Shown: positions 7,179 through 16,248, counted from the stretch's first letter. The stretch is DNA of 64,000 bases from Segetibacter sp. (GCF_025963695.1 NZ_JAOQAH010000067.1:34727-98726), one strand, 5' to 3'. Program-made: numbers and translations. Notes: generated by a model not told the origin, from the letters alone.

Positions 7179-9680
7179 CTACTTTTCTAATTGTGCCTGC
7201 ATTTTCTTTATTCTGTCTTCAAGCTTTTCGCTACTCATGTTTTCGCGCATGCTATCTACTTTCACGGGGAAACAAAAGGGCGTAAGTTGGGTGGGCCACT
7301 TTAAAATGATGTTCGATTTTTGTATGCGCTCGAGCATGTTGCGCAACCTCATTTCTTCCATTTGTTGTTCCATCACTTCGTTGTACGACTGGCGAAGGAG
7401 CAGGTTTTGATTGTCGTACTCGGTAAATACATTGAAGATTAGGGAGGCTGAAGATTGCAGGTGCCGTGCTTTCTTTTGCTCGCCCGGATATCCTGTAAAT
7501 ATTAACCCTCCGATTACACCAATGTCTCTAAACTTTCGTCGCGCCATCTCTGTAGAGTTGACACTTCGCTGAATATCTGCAAACAAATTATCAGTAGAAA
7601 ATAGTTCATACACATTAGCATCGTCAACGGGAATGGGCTGATCGCTGAGCAATTCGAATCCATAATCGTTCATCGCAATTGAAAAAGTGATAGGGGTAAT
7701 ACGGCTGACGCGATAGGCCAAAATCGCAGCCATCGCCTCGTGCACAAGCCGTCCCTCAAAAGGATAAACAAATAAGTGGTAACCGTCTTTTGTCTCGATC
7801 TGCTCTATCAACAACTCATTTTCTTTGGGAACATGCGACAGTTTTTGTTGCAGGTCAAACAAAGGTCTAAGCGCTATTAATTCTACGTCACCAGAAGTAA
7901 GGGCGGAATTAAATTTTCTTCTAAGCATCATGCCAAGGTTGGATGATAGCGGCATTCTTCCACCGTCCCAACTAGGTACGATTGCTTTTGAAGCATTTGA
8001 TTTTCGAACCAGCGCCGTCATCTCCTTTACCATCACAAACTCAAGGTTTCGGCCTGCGAGCGTAAATACATTTCCGGGTTCAAGCCTTGAAATAAAGGTC
8101 TCCTCAATCACACCGACGTAGCCGCCTGAAATAAACTTCACCTTCATCATCGGGCTGCTAACAATCGTTCCAATATGCATGCGATGGCGCATGGCTATTC
8201 TTCGGTTTTTTATCCGGTAGACCCCATCCTCACCCACTTCAACTTTTTTATATTCGTCGTACTGAAGCAACGCATCCCCGCCGTTTACAATGGTATGTAA
8301 TACCTGCAACCACTCAGCATCGGTTATGTCAGCATAGCAATAAGTGCGCTTTACTTCCTCGAAAATATCGTCTGGTTTAAAGCCTTCGCCTACAGCCAGC
8401 GTACACAAATATTGGATGAGGACATCAAAGCACAGCATTCGGGGTTCGCGGCTTTCTATGAGATTTTCTTCCATAGCCTGTTTTAGTGCCGCGGCCTCTA
8501 CTAACTCAAGCGAATGTGTTGGAAGAAAATAAATCTTACTCACTTTTCCCGGCTGGTGACCACTGCGGCCGGCGCGTTGTAAAAACCGGGCAACACCTTT
8601 TGGAGAACCGACCTGTATGACTGTTTCAACGGGACGAAAATCGACGCCGAGGTCTAAGCTGGCGGTACAAACCACTGCTTTTAGTTTGGTTGTGTGTAGG
8701 GCTTCTTCGACCCACAAACGTAATTCCTGCTCGATGCTTCCGTGGTGAAGCGCAATGGCACCTGCGAGGTCAGGAGCGATCTCTAAAATTTTCTGGTACC
8801 AACGTTCGCTCATGCCGCGGGTATTGATAAAAACAAGGGTAGTATTGTTAGCGCGAATAATGTCTACCGCTTGCTGCGCAAGGTTTAACCCAAGGTGGCC
8901 CGCCCATGGAAATTTTTCAATTTCTTCGGGAATAACAGACTCAATTGCTATTTCCTTACGCAGGTTTGCTTTAACGATAACAGGGGAGGGTAGTGGCAGT
9001 GACGGATCTGAGGTAGTCAACGGAGCTAGCAGTACATCCCTGGCTTGCTCAAGATTTCCAATTGTCGCGCTAATGCCCCAGAGCGAGAGGGGCAAAGCAG
9101 CCGTTCTTTCTGCAAATTTTTGCCTCAAACCAACAATTCGTGAGACGGCTAACTCTACCTGAGTGCCACGTTTGCTTCCTAACAGTTCATGCCATTCGTC
9201 AACAGCAATTATTTGCAGTGTTGAAAATGTATCAGGATAATCTTTTTGGCCTAGCAGTAAATGAAGACTTTCAGGCGTAATAATCAAGGCCTCAGGCATA
9301 TTTCGTTTTTGCTTTTGCCTTTCATTTACATCCGTATCTCCATTCCTGATTCCAATTTGCCAACTCATTCCGAGTTCTTCGATAACTTCTTCCATCGCCC
9401 GTGCAATGTCTTTTCCTAGGGCTCTTAGTGGAGTTACCCAAAGCAGTTGCATGCCACTTTTTTTCTTTGTTTTATAGCTTTTAGGGTTTTGATTGATGTA
9501 GTTGATAATGGCTCCAAGAAAGACAGAGAAGGTTTTACCAAAACCGGTGGGCGCATTAACAAGGCCGCTGTTTCCGGCTTGTATTTCCTGCCACGCCTGC
9601 ACCTGGAATTCAAAAGGCTTCATTTTTTTTGAAGCCAGCCACGTCTTTATTACTTTATATCCGGGTGTTTTTTCGAGCAT
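7179..9680 (-). CDS. lhr: Ligase-associated DEXH-box DNA helicase (Lhr-Core type)
   Basis: 833 residues, a superfamily-2 helicase. Walker A is NAPTGFGKTFS (Lys49) and motif II is DEWH (161-164), followed by LLGSKRGTQVE. SATIGN (motif III) and QRAGRSGHQPG (motif VI) are also visible. The rest matches the winged-helix and core domains of Lhr. It is much shorter than the about 1500-residue full Lhr, as expected for the ligase-associated form, a 3'-5' ssDNA-dependent ATPase/helicase. It is the last gene of the minus-strand unit exonuclease-ligase-helicase, 166 bases after the ligase gene. Confidence 0.9.
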   Translation of the reverse strand: MLEKTPGYKVIKTWLASKKMKPFEFQVQAWQEIQAGNSGLVNAPTGFGKTFSVFLGAIINYINQNPKSYKTKKKSGMQLLWVTPLRALGKDIARAMEEVIEELGMSWQIGIRNGDTDVNERQKQKRNMPEALIITPESLHLLLGQKDYPDTFSTLQIIAVDEWHELLGSKRGTQVELAVSRIVGLRQKFAERTAALPLSLWGISATIGNLEQARDVLLAPLTTSDPSLPLPSPVIVKANLRKEIAIESVIPEEIEKFPWAGHLGLNLAQQAVDIIRANNTTLVFINTRGMSERWYQKILEIAPDLAGAIALHHGSIEQELRLWVEEALHTTKLKAVVCTASLDLGVDFRPVETVIQVGSPKGVARFLQRAGRSGHQPGKVSKIYFLPTHSLELVEAAALKQAMEENLIESREPRMLCFDVLIQYLCTLAVGEGFKPDDIFEEVKRTYCYADITDAEWLQVLHTIVNGGDALLQYDEYKKVEVGEDGVYRIKNRRIAMRHRMHIGTIVSSPMMKVKFISGGYVGVIEETFISRLEPGNVFTLAGRNLEFVMVKEMTALVRKSNASKAIVPSWDGGRMPLSSNLGMMLRRKFNSALTSGDVELIALRPLFDLQQKLSHVPKENELLIEQIETKDGYHLFVYPFEGRLVHEAMAAILAYRVSRITPITFSIAMNDYGFELLSDQPIPVDDANVYELFSTDNLFADIQRSVNSTEMARRKFRDIGVIGGLIFTGYPGEQKKARHLQSSASLIFNVFTEYDNQNLLLRQSYNEVMEQQMEEMRLRNMLERIQKSNIILKWPTQLTPFCFPVKVDSMRENMSSEKLEDRIKKMQAQLEK

Positions 9681-9846
9681 TAATGCTTTGGGTTGTTCTG
9701 GTAAGAGGAAGCAATTGAGTGAGCCGTAAAGATAAGTTGAAGTTAATGTGGACGAATTGTATTAGCATAGCGTAAACAGTTCCCGGACTTTTAAGCATTA
9801 TCAAAGAAATTTGTTGAAATACGAAAAGGTGTACCTGTTGGAGTTT

Positions 9847-11529
9847 TTACTTTCCATATACCTCCAACATCTTTTTCAAATCCTCTAACGTGTTTATTTC
9901 GTCAGGCTTTTTGTCTTTACGCCAGCGGTTAATCCGGGGAAACCGAAGGGCCACTCCGCTCTTGTGACGGTTGCTGGCTGCAATACCTTCGAATGCAATT
10001 TCAAAAACCAGTTCAGGTTTTACTGTTCTTACAGGACCAAATTTTTCGATTGCGTTTCGTTTTACGAAAGAGTCTACTTCATTGAATTCTTTATCGGTTA
10101 ATCCGCTGTACGCGCGTGTAAACGGCACCAGTTTTTCTCCATCTCTTACAGCAAAAGTATAGGCAGTATACAAGTTACTTCTTCTGCCAGAACCCTTTTC
10201 GGCATAAATCATTACACAGTCAATAACCAGGGGTTCTATCTTCCATTTCCACCAATCGCCTGTCTTTCGTCCAACCTGGTAAATACTAGACTTTCGCTTT
10301 ATCATAAAACCTTCGGCACCCATTTCTCTTGAAGTCTTTCTAAGTGCCGTTAGTTCATCCCACTTAGCAAACTCTACAATCGGTGAAAGAATGATGGTTG
10401 GTGTGGTTAGAGGTGCTATTAATATTTCTAATTGTTTGCGTCTTTCTGTTAAGGGGCGGTTTCGCCAGTCTTCGTGGTTGTACTCTAAAAGGTCGTAGGC
10501 AAAAAAGGTAATTGGCGTCTCCTGAAGGTTTTTCTTTGTTACATTTTTTCTGCCGATTCTTGTTTGCAATAAAGCAAAAGGCAAGGGCTTTTTGTCAATA
10601 CTTGGAATGATTTCTCCGTCTAAGACAGTTCCATCAGGCAACACATGTTTTAATGAATGGTATTCGGGAAATTTATCTGTCATTAGTTCTTCACCACGGC
10701 TCCAAACGAAGAGTGTATCGTTGCGCTTGATCATTTGCCCCCGAATGCCATCCCACTTCCATTCAACCTGCCATTCAGCAGGATCTCCCAGTGTTTCAGG
10801 ATTTTCATCTAATGCATAGGCAAGATAAAAGGGGTAGGGCTTTGAATAATCTGTAATTGCCGGACTTTCATTTAAGAGCTCGGCAAAAGTTGTAGTAGAT
10901 GGATCCCAGTTGCCACTAATGCGATGGGCAATAACCGAAGCTTCAAGGCTGGTAAATTTAGCCAAAGCGTTCACCATCATTTTTTGAGAGACGCCAATTC
11001 GAAAAGCGCCTGTAATAAGTTTGTTGAAAACAAATCGCTCGTTTTGATTCATTTGTTTCCAGCTATCGAGGATGAATTCTTTTTTAATGTTCTCATCCTG
11101 CTTTTCTATCTGCCGAAAAGTGTCGATGTAAAAGTGCAATGGTTTCGTTTCGACTGATCCGTCAGTTGCTACAGTCTCAGGTAATAGTAAAGAAATGGTT
11201 TCGGCCAGATCACCAACGGTATGATAACTTTCTCCAAACAGCCAACCTGGTAAGCCTGCAACTTCAACACACCATGTAATTAGTTGAGTTGTATTTACTG
11301 CACGTTTCGGTTTTCTTCCACTAAATAAAGCAATTACCCAAACTTTATCTCTATCGTCGGCCTCTGAAAAATATTGAACAAGTGCTTCAAGCTTATCCGT
11401 TGTTTTCGTGCTGGTGCCTAATATTTTTACCAGCTCCGCAAAACCACCCAGTCCTTGCGCAGATACAGCACGGTCTCTTTCGTTGTCTTCGATAACCAGT
11501 TTTTCAATATCGCTTGTAAAATCACTCAT
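9847..11529 (-). CDS. ATP-dependent DNA ligase of the repair cluster
   Basis: 560 residues from the ATG at 11529. Upstream in-frame ATGs (11550, 11556) lie inside the previous gene and are less likely. The ligase motif I is VEWKWDGIRGQ, with the adenylated lysine at about residue 258. LDGEIIP (motif III), EGFMIKRKSS (motif IV) and WWKWKIEP (motif V) follow. The N-terminal about 230 residues form the DNA-binding domain and the C terminus the OB fold. The start overlaps the stop of the exonuclease gene (ATGAGTGA), indicating translational coupling. It probably seals nicks during repair with the exonuclease and helicase. Confidence 0.92.
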   Translation of the reverse strand: MSDFTSDIEKLVIEDNERDRAVSAQGLGGFAELVKILGTSTKTTDKLEALVQYFSEADDRDKVWVIALFSGRKPKRAVNTTQLITWCVEVAGLPGWLFGESYHTVGDLAETISLLLPETVATDGSVETKPLHFYIDTFRQIEKQDENIKKEFILDSWKQMNQNERFVFNKLITGAFRIGVSQKMMVNALAKFTSLEASVIAHRISGNWDPSTTTFAELLNESPAITDYSKPYPFYLAYALDENPETLGDPAEWQVEWKWDGIRGQMIKRNDTLFVWSRGEELMTDKFPEYHSLKHVLPDGTVLDGEIIPSIDKKPLPFALLQTRIGRKNVTKKNLQETPITFFAYDLLEYNHEDWRNRPLTERRKQLEILIAPLTTPTIILSPIVEFAKWDELTALRKTSREMGAEGFMIKRKSSIYQVGRKTGDWWKWKIEPLVIDCVMIYAEKGSGRRSNLYTAYTFAVRDGEKLVPFTRAYSGLTDKEFNEVDSFVKRNAIEKFGPVRTVKPELVFEIAFEGIAASNRHKSGVALRFPRINRWRKDKKPDEINTLEDLKKMLEVYGK

Positions 11530-12568
11530 TTTCAGCGGGGTTTTCGACATCCTCAATTCCAGCCGTTGAGGGGGTTAGTCCTTCTTCTTCGTCATTGCCA
11601 TATTCTGTTTTTACTTCTCCGGCCTCAATTCCTAATTCGTTCAGATACCTGCTGAATGTTGCCTGGAAACCGTGTGTGACAAACACTTTTTCTGCGCCGG
11701 TTGCTTTTACTGCTTGTAATAAGCCGGGCCAGTCTGCATGGTCGCTCATTACGAAACCTGCGTCTACGTTTCTGCGTCGTGCATTACCACGTACCTGCAT
11801 CCATCCACTGCAAACTCCTACAACAGGATCTGGGAACCTTTTCATCCACGAGCTTCCATCTGCGCTTGGCGGTGCAACCACTACGCTTCCTGCCAATTCC
11901 ACTTTTGCGGTATCATGTGTAATTCGATGAACTTGGGGCAATTTCCAACCTGCTTTAACCAGGGTCTCATGGATGTTAAAAATGGCTCCATGTACATAAA
12001 TCTTTTCTGTCACTTCTGCGATTGCCTGTATTACTCTCTGTGCCTTGCCAAGGCTATAAGCAGTAATTACACTTGTTTTTTTGTCCGCCGTGTTTTTTTG
12101 AATCCAGATTTGAATGTCTTTGTTAATTTGTTCAGGGGACTTCCATTTATAAATAGGTAGGCCGAAAGTGGATTCTGTTATAAAAGTATTGCACGGCACC
12201 GCTTCGAATTGTCCGCTCAGTCCATCGTTGACTACTTTGTAGTCGCCACTAACTACCCAAACTTCTCCTTTGTATTCGAGCCTTATTTGCGAAGAACCGA
12301 TAACATGACCGGCTGGATGAAAAGAGATTTTAACTCCATTCATAAAAATAGTTTCACCCCACTCAACAGTCTGATAGGCGTTGTCGCCTAGCCTTAATTG
12401 AAGTATTGGTTTAGTATAGCGGTGGCAGAGATAAGATTGTGAGCCCCACCGTGCATGATCGCTGTGCCCGTGTGTTATTAATGCCTTGTCTACAGGCTTC
12501 CAGGGGTCAATATAAAATTGCCCCTGCGGACAGCATAACCCCTTATCTGAAAATTCGATTAATGGCAT
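11522..12568 (-). CDS. Ligase-associated exonuclease, metallo-beta-lactamase fold
   Basis: 348 residues from the ATG at 12568 (MPLIEFSDKGLCCPQG). An in-frame ATG at 12613 would add 15 residues that do not look conserved. The metal site ITHGHSDHARWG and the later HPAGHVIGSSQ histidine are visible, as in beta-CASP/SNM1-like nucleases, and VMSDHADW and FVTHGF follow near the C terminus. It is the exonuclease partner of the Lhr-ligase-MPE cluster and the first gene of the minus-strand unit. Its stop overlaps the ligase start. No promoter box was found, but an 11-bp inverted repeat and a dispersed repeat lie upstream. Confidence 0.9.
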   Translation of the reverse strand: MPLIEFSDKGLCCPQGQFYIDPWKPVDKALITHGHSDHARWGSQSYLCHRYTKPILQLRLGDNAYQTVEWGETIFMNGVKISFHPAGHVIGSSQIRLEYKGEVWVVSGDYKVVNDGLSGQFEAVPCNTFITESTFGLPIYKWKSPEQINKDIQIWIQKNTADKKTSVITAYSLGKAQRVIQAIAEVTEKIYVHGAIFNIHETLVKAGWKLPQVHRITHDTAKVELAGSVVVAPPSADGSSWMKRFPDPVVGVCSGWMQVRGNARRRNVDAGFVMSDHADWPGLLQAVKATGAEKVFVTHGFQATFSRYLNELGIEAGEVKTEYGNDEEEGLTPSTAGIEDVENPAENE

Positions 12569-12764
12569 TAAAAGTTCATTAGCAATTGCTGATAACAGAA
12601 AAAACTCTGCCATTGTTCGTTATAGAATTGCGGAGTGATGAGCGATGATTGCCGGCGAATTTGGATCAGTGTTGGCTATGATAGAGAATGGATGAAGAAT
12701 GGATAGCGATTTTTTTTCATCGCCGTACTGATGCTATTGGGGGGTGATAGACTTTGTGTTGTTT

Positions 12765-12807
12765 AAGTAAAATGTTGCACACTTTCAGGATGTACCACAT
12801 TTTACTT
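12765..12807. promoter_or_regulatory. 11-bp inverted repeat upstream of the repair genes
   Basis: AAGTAAAATGT (12765-12775) and ACATTTTACTT (12797-12807) are perfect inverted arms separated by 21 bases. The structure lies about 200 bases upstream of the exonuclease start and just after the gene downstream of surE. It could be an operator or an RNA hairpin. There is no T run typical of a terminator. Confidence 0.4.
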
Positions 12808-12843
12808 ACGCTGATATTTTAAAAAGATGAACAATGATTTGCT

Positions 12844-12868
12844 GTACACGGGTGTGACACAACAATGT
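12844..12868 (+). repeat. Dispersed intergenic repeat, A core, diverged
   Basis: Reads GTACACGGGTGTGACACAAC then AATGT. The core GTGACAC is kept while the left part is diverged. It lies just past the 3' end of the small membrane protein gene. Confidence 0.65.
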
Positions 12869-12890
12869 CACATTTACACTCTAATGCTAG

Positions 12891-13184
12891 CTACACAAGA
12901 AATTTCCAGATTAGTGATGCTCCTCCGTAAATACAGGTTGCGATAAAAATTCCCTTGGCCGTATGGTCTAACCGTTTATTTATATATAATGTAAAAATGG
13001 CTGCATTGGCAACAAGGGAAACGCTTACCAAAGCGGTCAACAAAGTCCTTTGAACAAGAATAATATGAACAAACTCACTGAAGGTAATAACACTTCGAAA
13101 CTGTATGAGATAGTATAACAGCATACCCAGTACGGGAGCAATAAAGCCAAGTACTAAGCCGAGCTTTAAATTATCTTTTAGCAT
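12891..13184 (-). CDS. Small membrane protein downstream of surE
   Basis: 97 residues with about three hydrophobic segments (near 8-28, 45-68 and 77-95). No family was recognised. Its ATG overlaps the surE stop by one base (TAATG), so it is almost certainly co-translated with surE. The function is unknown; the coupling suggests shared expression rather than a shared reaction. Confidence 0.7.
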   Translation of the reverse strand: MLKDNLKLGLVLGFIAPVLGMLLYYLIQFRSVITFSEFVHIILVQRTLLTALVSVSLVANAAIFTLYINKRLDHTAKGIFIATCIYGGASLIWKFLV

Positions 13185-14125
13185 TAAGTAAGATTAAAAG
13201 TTTTTTCCAGCTTTTCTTTCAGCTTGTAGTTGGTAAGGTCGAACTGCACGGGAACTACACTAGCATAATTATGGTTTAGTGCCCACACATCGGTGTCGCG
13301 GCCTTTGTCGAAATTGACAAACTCGCCGGTTAGCCAATAATATTTTTTGCCGGTTGGGTCAGTACGCTCCGCGAAGTCTTCTTCGTACTTGGCATAAGCC
13401 TGTCGACAGATTTTAAGACCCTTCAGTTGTTCCACTGTTACTGCCGGAAAGTTTACGTTTAAACAAAGATGTTTGTCTATAGATTTCGTAGTAAGAATTT
13501 GCTGCACAATTGAACGGGCATATTTTTTAGCACCGGTAAAATCGGCTTCAAGGCTATAATCAAGCAATGAGAAACCAACGCTTGGGATGCTTTCAATAGC
13601 TGCTTCAAGAGCGGCAGACATAGTGCCTGAGTAAATAACGTTAATGGAATGGTTTGCTCCATGGTTTACACCGCTTAAGCAAATGTCTGGCTTGCGGTGC
13701 AGTATTTTATCTACTGCAAGCTTCACACAATCAACCGGTGTGCCATTGCATGAGTAAGCCTCTATTTTATCTCCAAACTGGTTTACCCTTACCATACGTA
13801 AGGGAGTGCCGATAGTGATAGCATGTCCCATTCCACTTTGTGCTTTATCCGGCGCAATAACCACTATTTTCCCAAGATCTTTTACCGCATCTACGAGGGC
13901 TGCAAGGCCTGGTGCTGTTACCCCGTCATCGTTAGTGATAAGTATAATAGGTTCCTCCTTTGAGAGCCGCGGGCGAACAGCGGGAGTACTTGTCTTTGAC
14001 TCTTTAGCCGCTTTTACCTTTGTATTTTGCTGAGGTTGTTCCGGTCCTCTTCCGGGTTTCAATTTGGTTGAAGTATTAGCCTGAAGTTCTTCTTTTTCTA
14101 CGATATCTTTTTTAGCTTTTGCCAT
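13184..14125 (-). CDS. surE: 5'/3'-nucleotidase SurE with a Lys-rich N-terminal extension
   Basis: 313 residues from the ATG at 14125; another in-frame ATG is at 14155. Starts further upstream would run into the divergent regulator. The metal site ITNDDGVTAPGL, SGVNHGAN and YSGTMSAALEA identify SurE, which dephosphorylates nucleoside monophosphates. Family members normally begin directly with the NDDG strand. Here about 55 residues rich in Lys, Gln and Pro precede it, probably disordered and not a signal peptide. The gene is first in a two-gene unit with the small membrane protein and diverges from the XRE-S24 regulator. Confidence 0.9.
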   Translation of the reverse strand: MAKAKKDIVEKEELQANTSTKLKPGRGPEQPQQNTKVKAAKESKTSTPAVRPRLSKEEPIILITNDDGVTAPGLAALVDAVKDLGKIVVIAPDKAQSGMGHAITIGTPLRMVRVNQFGDKIEAYSCNGTPVDCVKLAVDKILHRKPDICLSGVNHGANHSINVIYSGTMSAALEAAIESIPSVGFSLLDYSLEADFTGAKKYARSIVQQILTTKSIDKHLCLNVNFPAVTVEQLKGLKICRQAYAKYEEDFAERTDPTGKKYYWLTGEFVNFDKGRDTDVWALNHNYASVVPVQFDLTNYKLKEKLEKTFNLT

Positions 14126-14191
14126 AAATTCTTTACTTAACGGTGCAAAAGTCATTATAAATATAGTGCCTCCAAAAAAATGTTTTTGTAA

Positions 14192-14231
14192 GGCTAATAT
14201 TATTAGTAATTTGCAGCTAAACAAATTAGCC
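14192..14231. promoter_or_regulatory. Candidate operator between surE and the XRE-S24 regulator
   Basis: GGCTAAT (14192-14198) and ATTAGCC (14225-14231) form an inverted pair. A second palindrome, CTAATATTATTAG, lies at 14194-14206. The repeated GCTAAT/ATTAGC half-sites end six bases before the regulator ATG, where an autorepressor site could lie. Confidence 0.45.
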
Positions 14232-14236
14232 TTGTT

Positions 14237-14989
14237 ATGTCTCAAGCTGGAAAAAATTTGAAATACCTCAGAAAACTTCGGGGGTGGACGCAAGAGGAAT
14301 TCGCAAGTAAATTAAAGATTAAACGTTCGCTTTTAGGGGCATATGAAGAGGAGCGCGCCGAGCCAAAATTGGAAGTGCTGGAGATTATTAGCGGCATCTT
14401 TAAGATAACCCTGGATGAGTTGTTATTAAAAGATGTAGCTAATGCGAAGGGCAGTACTTACATGGAAAAACGCCGGCAGTTGAAGATGACTTCAAATATT
14501 GCTGAAATACAGTTTGTGCCGGTTAAGGCAGCGGCGGGATATTTGGCCGGTTATGCTGATCCTGATTTTATCGACGAGTTAAACACCTTTACGCTTCCTA
14601 TGTTAGCTGGGGGAAGCTACCGTGCATTCGAAATAATTGGTGACAGTATGTTGCCAACCCAGAGCGGATCTGTGATTGTTGGTGAGAAGCTGGAAAATAT
14701 TGAGGATGTAAAAACAAGCAATACATATATTGTAGTGTCGCGAAATGAAGGGATTGTGTATAAAAGGGTTTTGAAGAATAACCGTAGTAAAACGAAGGTT
14801 ACGTTGGTTAGTGATAATCCGATGTATGAACCTTACCAGGTGAATGCAGATGAGATAGTTGAACTATGGCAAGCCCAAATGATCATTTCAAAGGCGAATG
14901 TGCAACAGCGATGGGATGTAAATCAACTAGCGAGCCTGGTAACCAACCTGCAGGAGCAGGTGATCACGATGAAGAAAAAACTGAATTAA
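14237..14989 (+). CDS. LexA/CI-like repressor: XRE helix-turn-helix with S24 peptidase domain
   Basis: 250 residues. The N-terminal HTH spans about 5-62 (LRKLRGWTQEEFASKL). A LexA-like domain follows, with a candidate cleavage bond at Ala100-Gly101 (KAAAGYLAG), the nucleophile in IGDSMLP (Ser137) and the general base in VYKRV (Lys176). A C-terminal coiled coil of about 25 residues ends the protein. This architecture is that of self-cleaving repressors of stress or phage genes. No phage genes are near, so it is probably a chromosomal regulator. Palindromes directly upstream suggest autoregulation. Confidence 0.85.
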   Translation: MSQAGKNLKYLRKLRGWTQEEFASKLKIKRSLLGAYEEERAEPKLEVLEIISGIFKITLDELLLKDVANAKGSTYMEKRRQLKMTSNIAEIQFVPVKAAAGYLAGYADPDFIDELNTFTLPMLAGGSYRAFEIIGDSMLPTQSGSVIVGEKLENIEDVKTSNTYIVVSRNEGIVYKRVLKNNRSKTKVTLVSDNPMYEPYQVNADEIVELWQAQMIISKANVQQRWDVNQLASLVTNLQEQVITMKKKLN

Positions 14990-15040
14990 GAACCTGGGCT
15001 GCATGAAGAGTCTTTTAATATTTACGTTTTTACATTGTTC

Positions 15041-15625
15041 TCAGCTAATCTCAATATTGTATTTATTCAATAAACCCGCGACATCGGGCAGCGAAAATTT
15101 TGCCTTTTTAATCTTATTTTGTTCGGGATCGAAAGCATAATTTTTAGCTGTTCTGAAGTCAGCTTTTTCCAAAATCGTTTGCATAAACACTGCATCAGTC
15201 AGGTCGCAGTTTTTAAAGACTGCGGCCGATAGGTCAGTTTCTGCAAAATCAACTTGTTTTAAACTGCAGCTATCAAGAACGGCTTTTTTCATCTTCTTTT
15301 TGTAAAAAGAAGAATAATCAAGTTGACAACTTTCAAAAGATGCAGAAAATAAAAAGTTGTTGCATACGCTGAAGTCCACCCCCATCAACTTACAGTTTAA
15401 AAGCCGGATATTCTTTATTCCTGTGTTGCTTAAAATTGCCAGGGAAAGGTTTGAGCCTTTAAAAAAGCAATCTATAAAATTGATATTGCTTAAGTCGCTT
15501 TTGGAAAAGTTACAGTTGATAAATTCGCACTCAGTAAATTCTGTTACTGTTAATTTCTTCTCTTCATAATCCAGGTTTTCAAATGTTTTGTCTTCTTGAA
15601 TGAGGCCTTCCAACATGTTAGTCAT
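15041..15625 (-). CDS. Pentapeptide-repeat protein
   Basis: 194 residues from the ATG at 15625; another start is at 15616. A start at 15709 would place the first codons inside a dispersed repeat and is rejected. Repeats of the A(D/N)LxX type are visible, for example FINCNFSKSDLSNINFIDCF, VDFAETDLSAAVFKNCDL and TILEKADFRTA. The family folds as a right-handed quadrilateral beta helix. Some members protect gyrase, but nothing here indicates a specific target. It has no signal peptide and appears monocistronic. Confidence 0.82.
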   Translation of the reverse strand: MTNMLEGLIQEDKTFENLDYEEKKLTVTEFTECEFINCNFSKSDLSNINFIDCFFKGSNLSLAILSNTGIKNIRLLNCKLMGVDFSVCNNFLFSASFESCQLDYSSFYKKKMKKAVLDSCSLKQVDFAETDLSAAVFKNCDLTDAVFMQTILEKADFRTAKNYAFDPEQNKIKKAKFSLPDVAGLLNKYNIEIS

Positions 15626-15692
15626 TTGCTTGAATAAACAGAATAGGTGGTTCGAGTAAAATTTGCTTAAAAGGATAAAAAGAGGAGTAACG

Positions 15693-15720
15693 GTAGAAGT
15701 GAGTGACACAACTATGTTGA
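15693..15720 (+). repeat. Dispersed intergenic repeat, A core
   Basis: Contains GAAGTGAGTGACACAACTAT, upstream of the pentapeptide-repeat gene. Confidence 0.8.
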
Positions 15721-15750
15721 GATAAGGACAAAAGCTGGCAACAAAAAGAT

Positions 15751-16248
15751 CTAATGAAATCGGGTACGTTCCATTAGAAAAGATCCGTTGACAACATGGA
15801 AGTTTTTTCCGGTTACTGTATCAATGGCTTGAAAATTAAAAGTGCCTTCAAGCGTATATAACAATTCCTTGGCCTCGAACGTACCCTTTTTTATGGTAAC
15901 CGTTCCTTTATACTTATCGTTTGTGTAGTATCTTTTTTGGTCAAGAGGATTTGTGTAGTAAGCTTTGTTTGCATTATCCAACACATAAGTAGCGTCTTTT
16001 ATTGTATCGCTCTTTACTACAAAACCGGCTCCTTCATAAATCTTTGACACATTAATGGTTAAAATAGAGTCGCCTTTAAAAGTGCAATCAAACACGTTAC
16101 TATTAATGCCCGCTTCGTCATTTATAACCGTTTCCTTGCCATTGATGCTATACTTAAAATAACCACCCAATAGTTTTCGGTTTTGGTCTTTTTCGCAGCT
16201 GTTTAGCAAAAAAGCAGTTATAATTAATAAGGAGAGAAAATATTTCAT
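15751..16248 (-). CDS. Putative lipoprotein of unknown function
   Basis: 165 residues from the ATG at 16248. This start gives a clean lipoprotein signal, MKYFLSLLIITAFLLNSCEK, with the lipobox cysteine at about residue 18. The mature part is beta-rich and resembles small lipocalin-like outer-membrane lipoproteins, but no family was recognised. It is probably attached to the cell envelope. Its neighbours give no functional clue. Confidence 0.72.
   Translation of the reverse strand: MKYFLSLLIITAFLLNSCEKDQNRKLLGGYFKYSINGKETVINDEAGINSNVFDCTFKGDSILTINVSKIYEGAGFVVKSDTIKDATYVLDNANKAYYTNPLDQKRYYTNDKYKGTVTIKKGTFEAKELLYTLEGTFNFQAIDTVTGKNFHVVNGSFLMERTRFH

Noticed and set aside
8755..9162. Plus-strand ORF of 135 codons opposite lhr
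   Set aside because: It is fully antisense to conserved Lhr motifs and has the composition expected of a shadow frame.
14237..14989. Prophage repressor and prophage remnant
   Set aside because: No phage structural, integrase or lysis gene lies near; all neighbours are housekeeping genes.
15626..15709. N-terminal extension of the pentapeptide-repeat gene
   Set aside because: Its first codons lie inside a dispersed repeat and the sequence does not fit the family.
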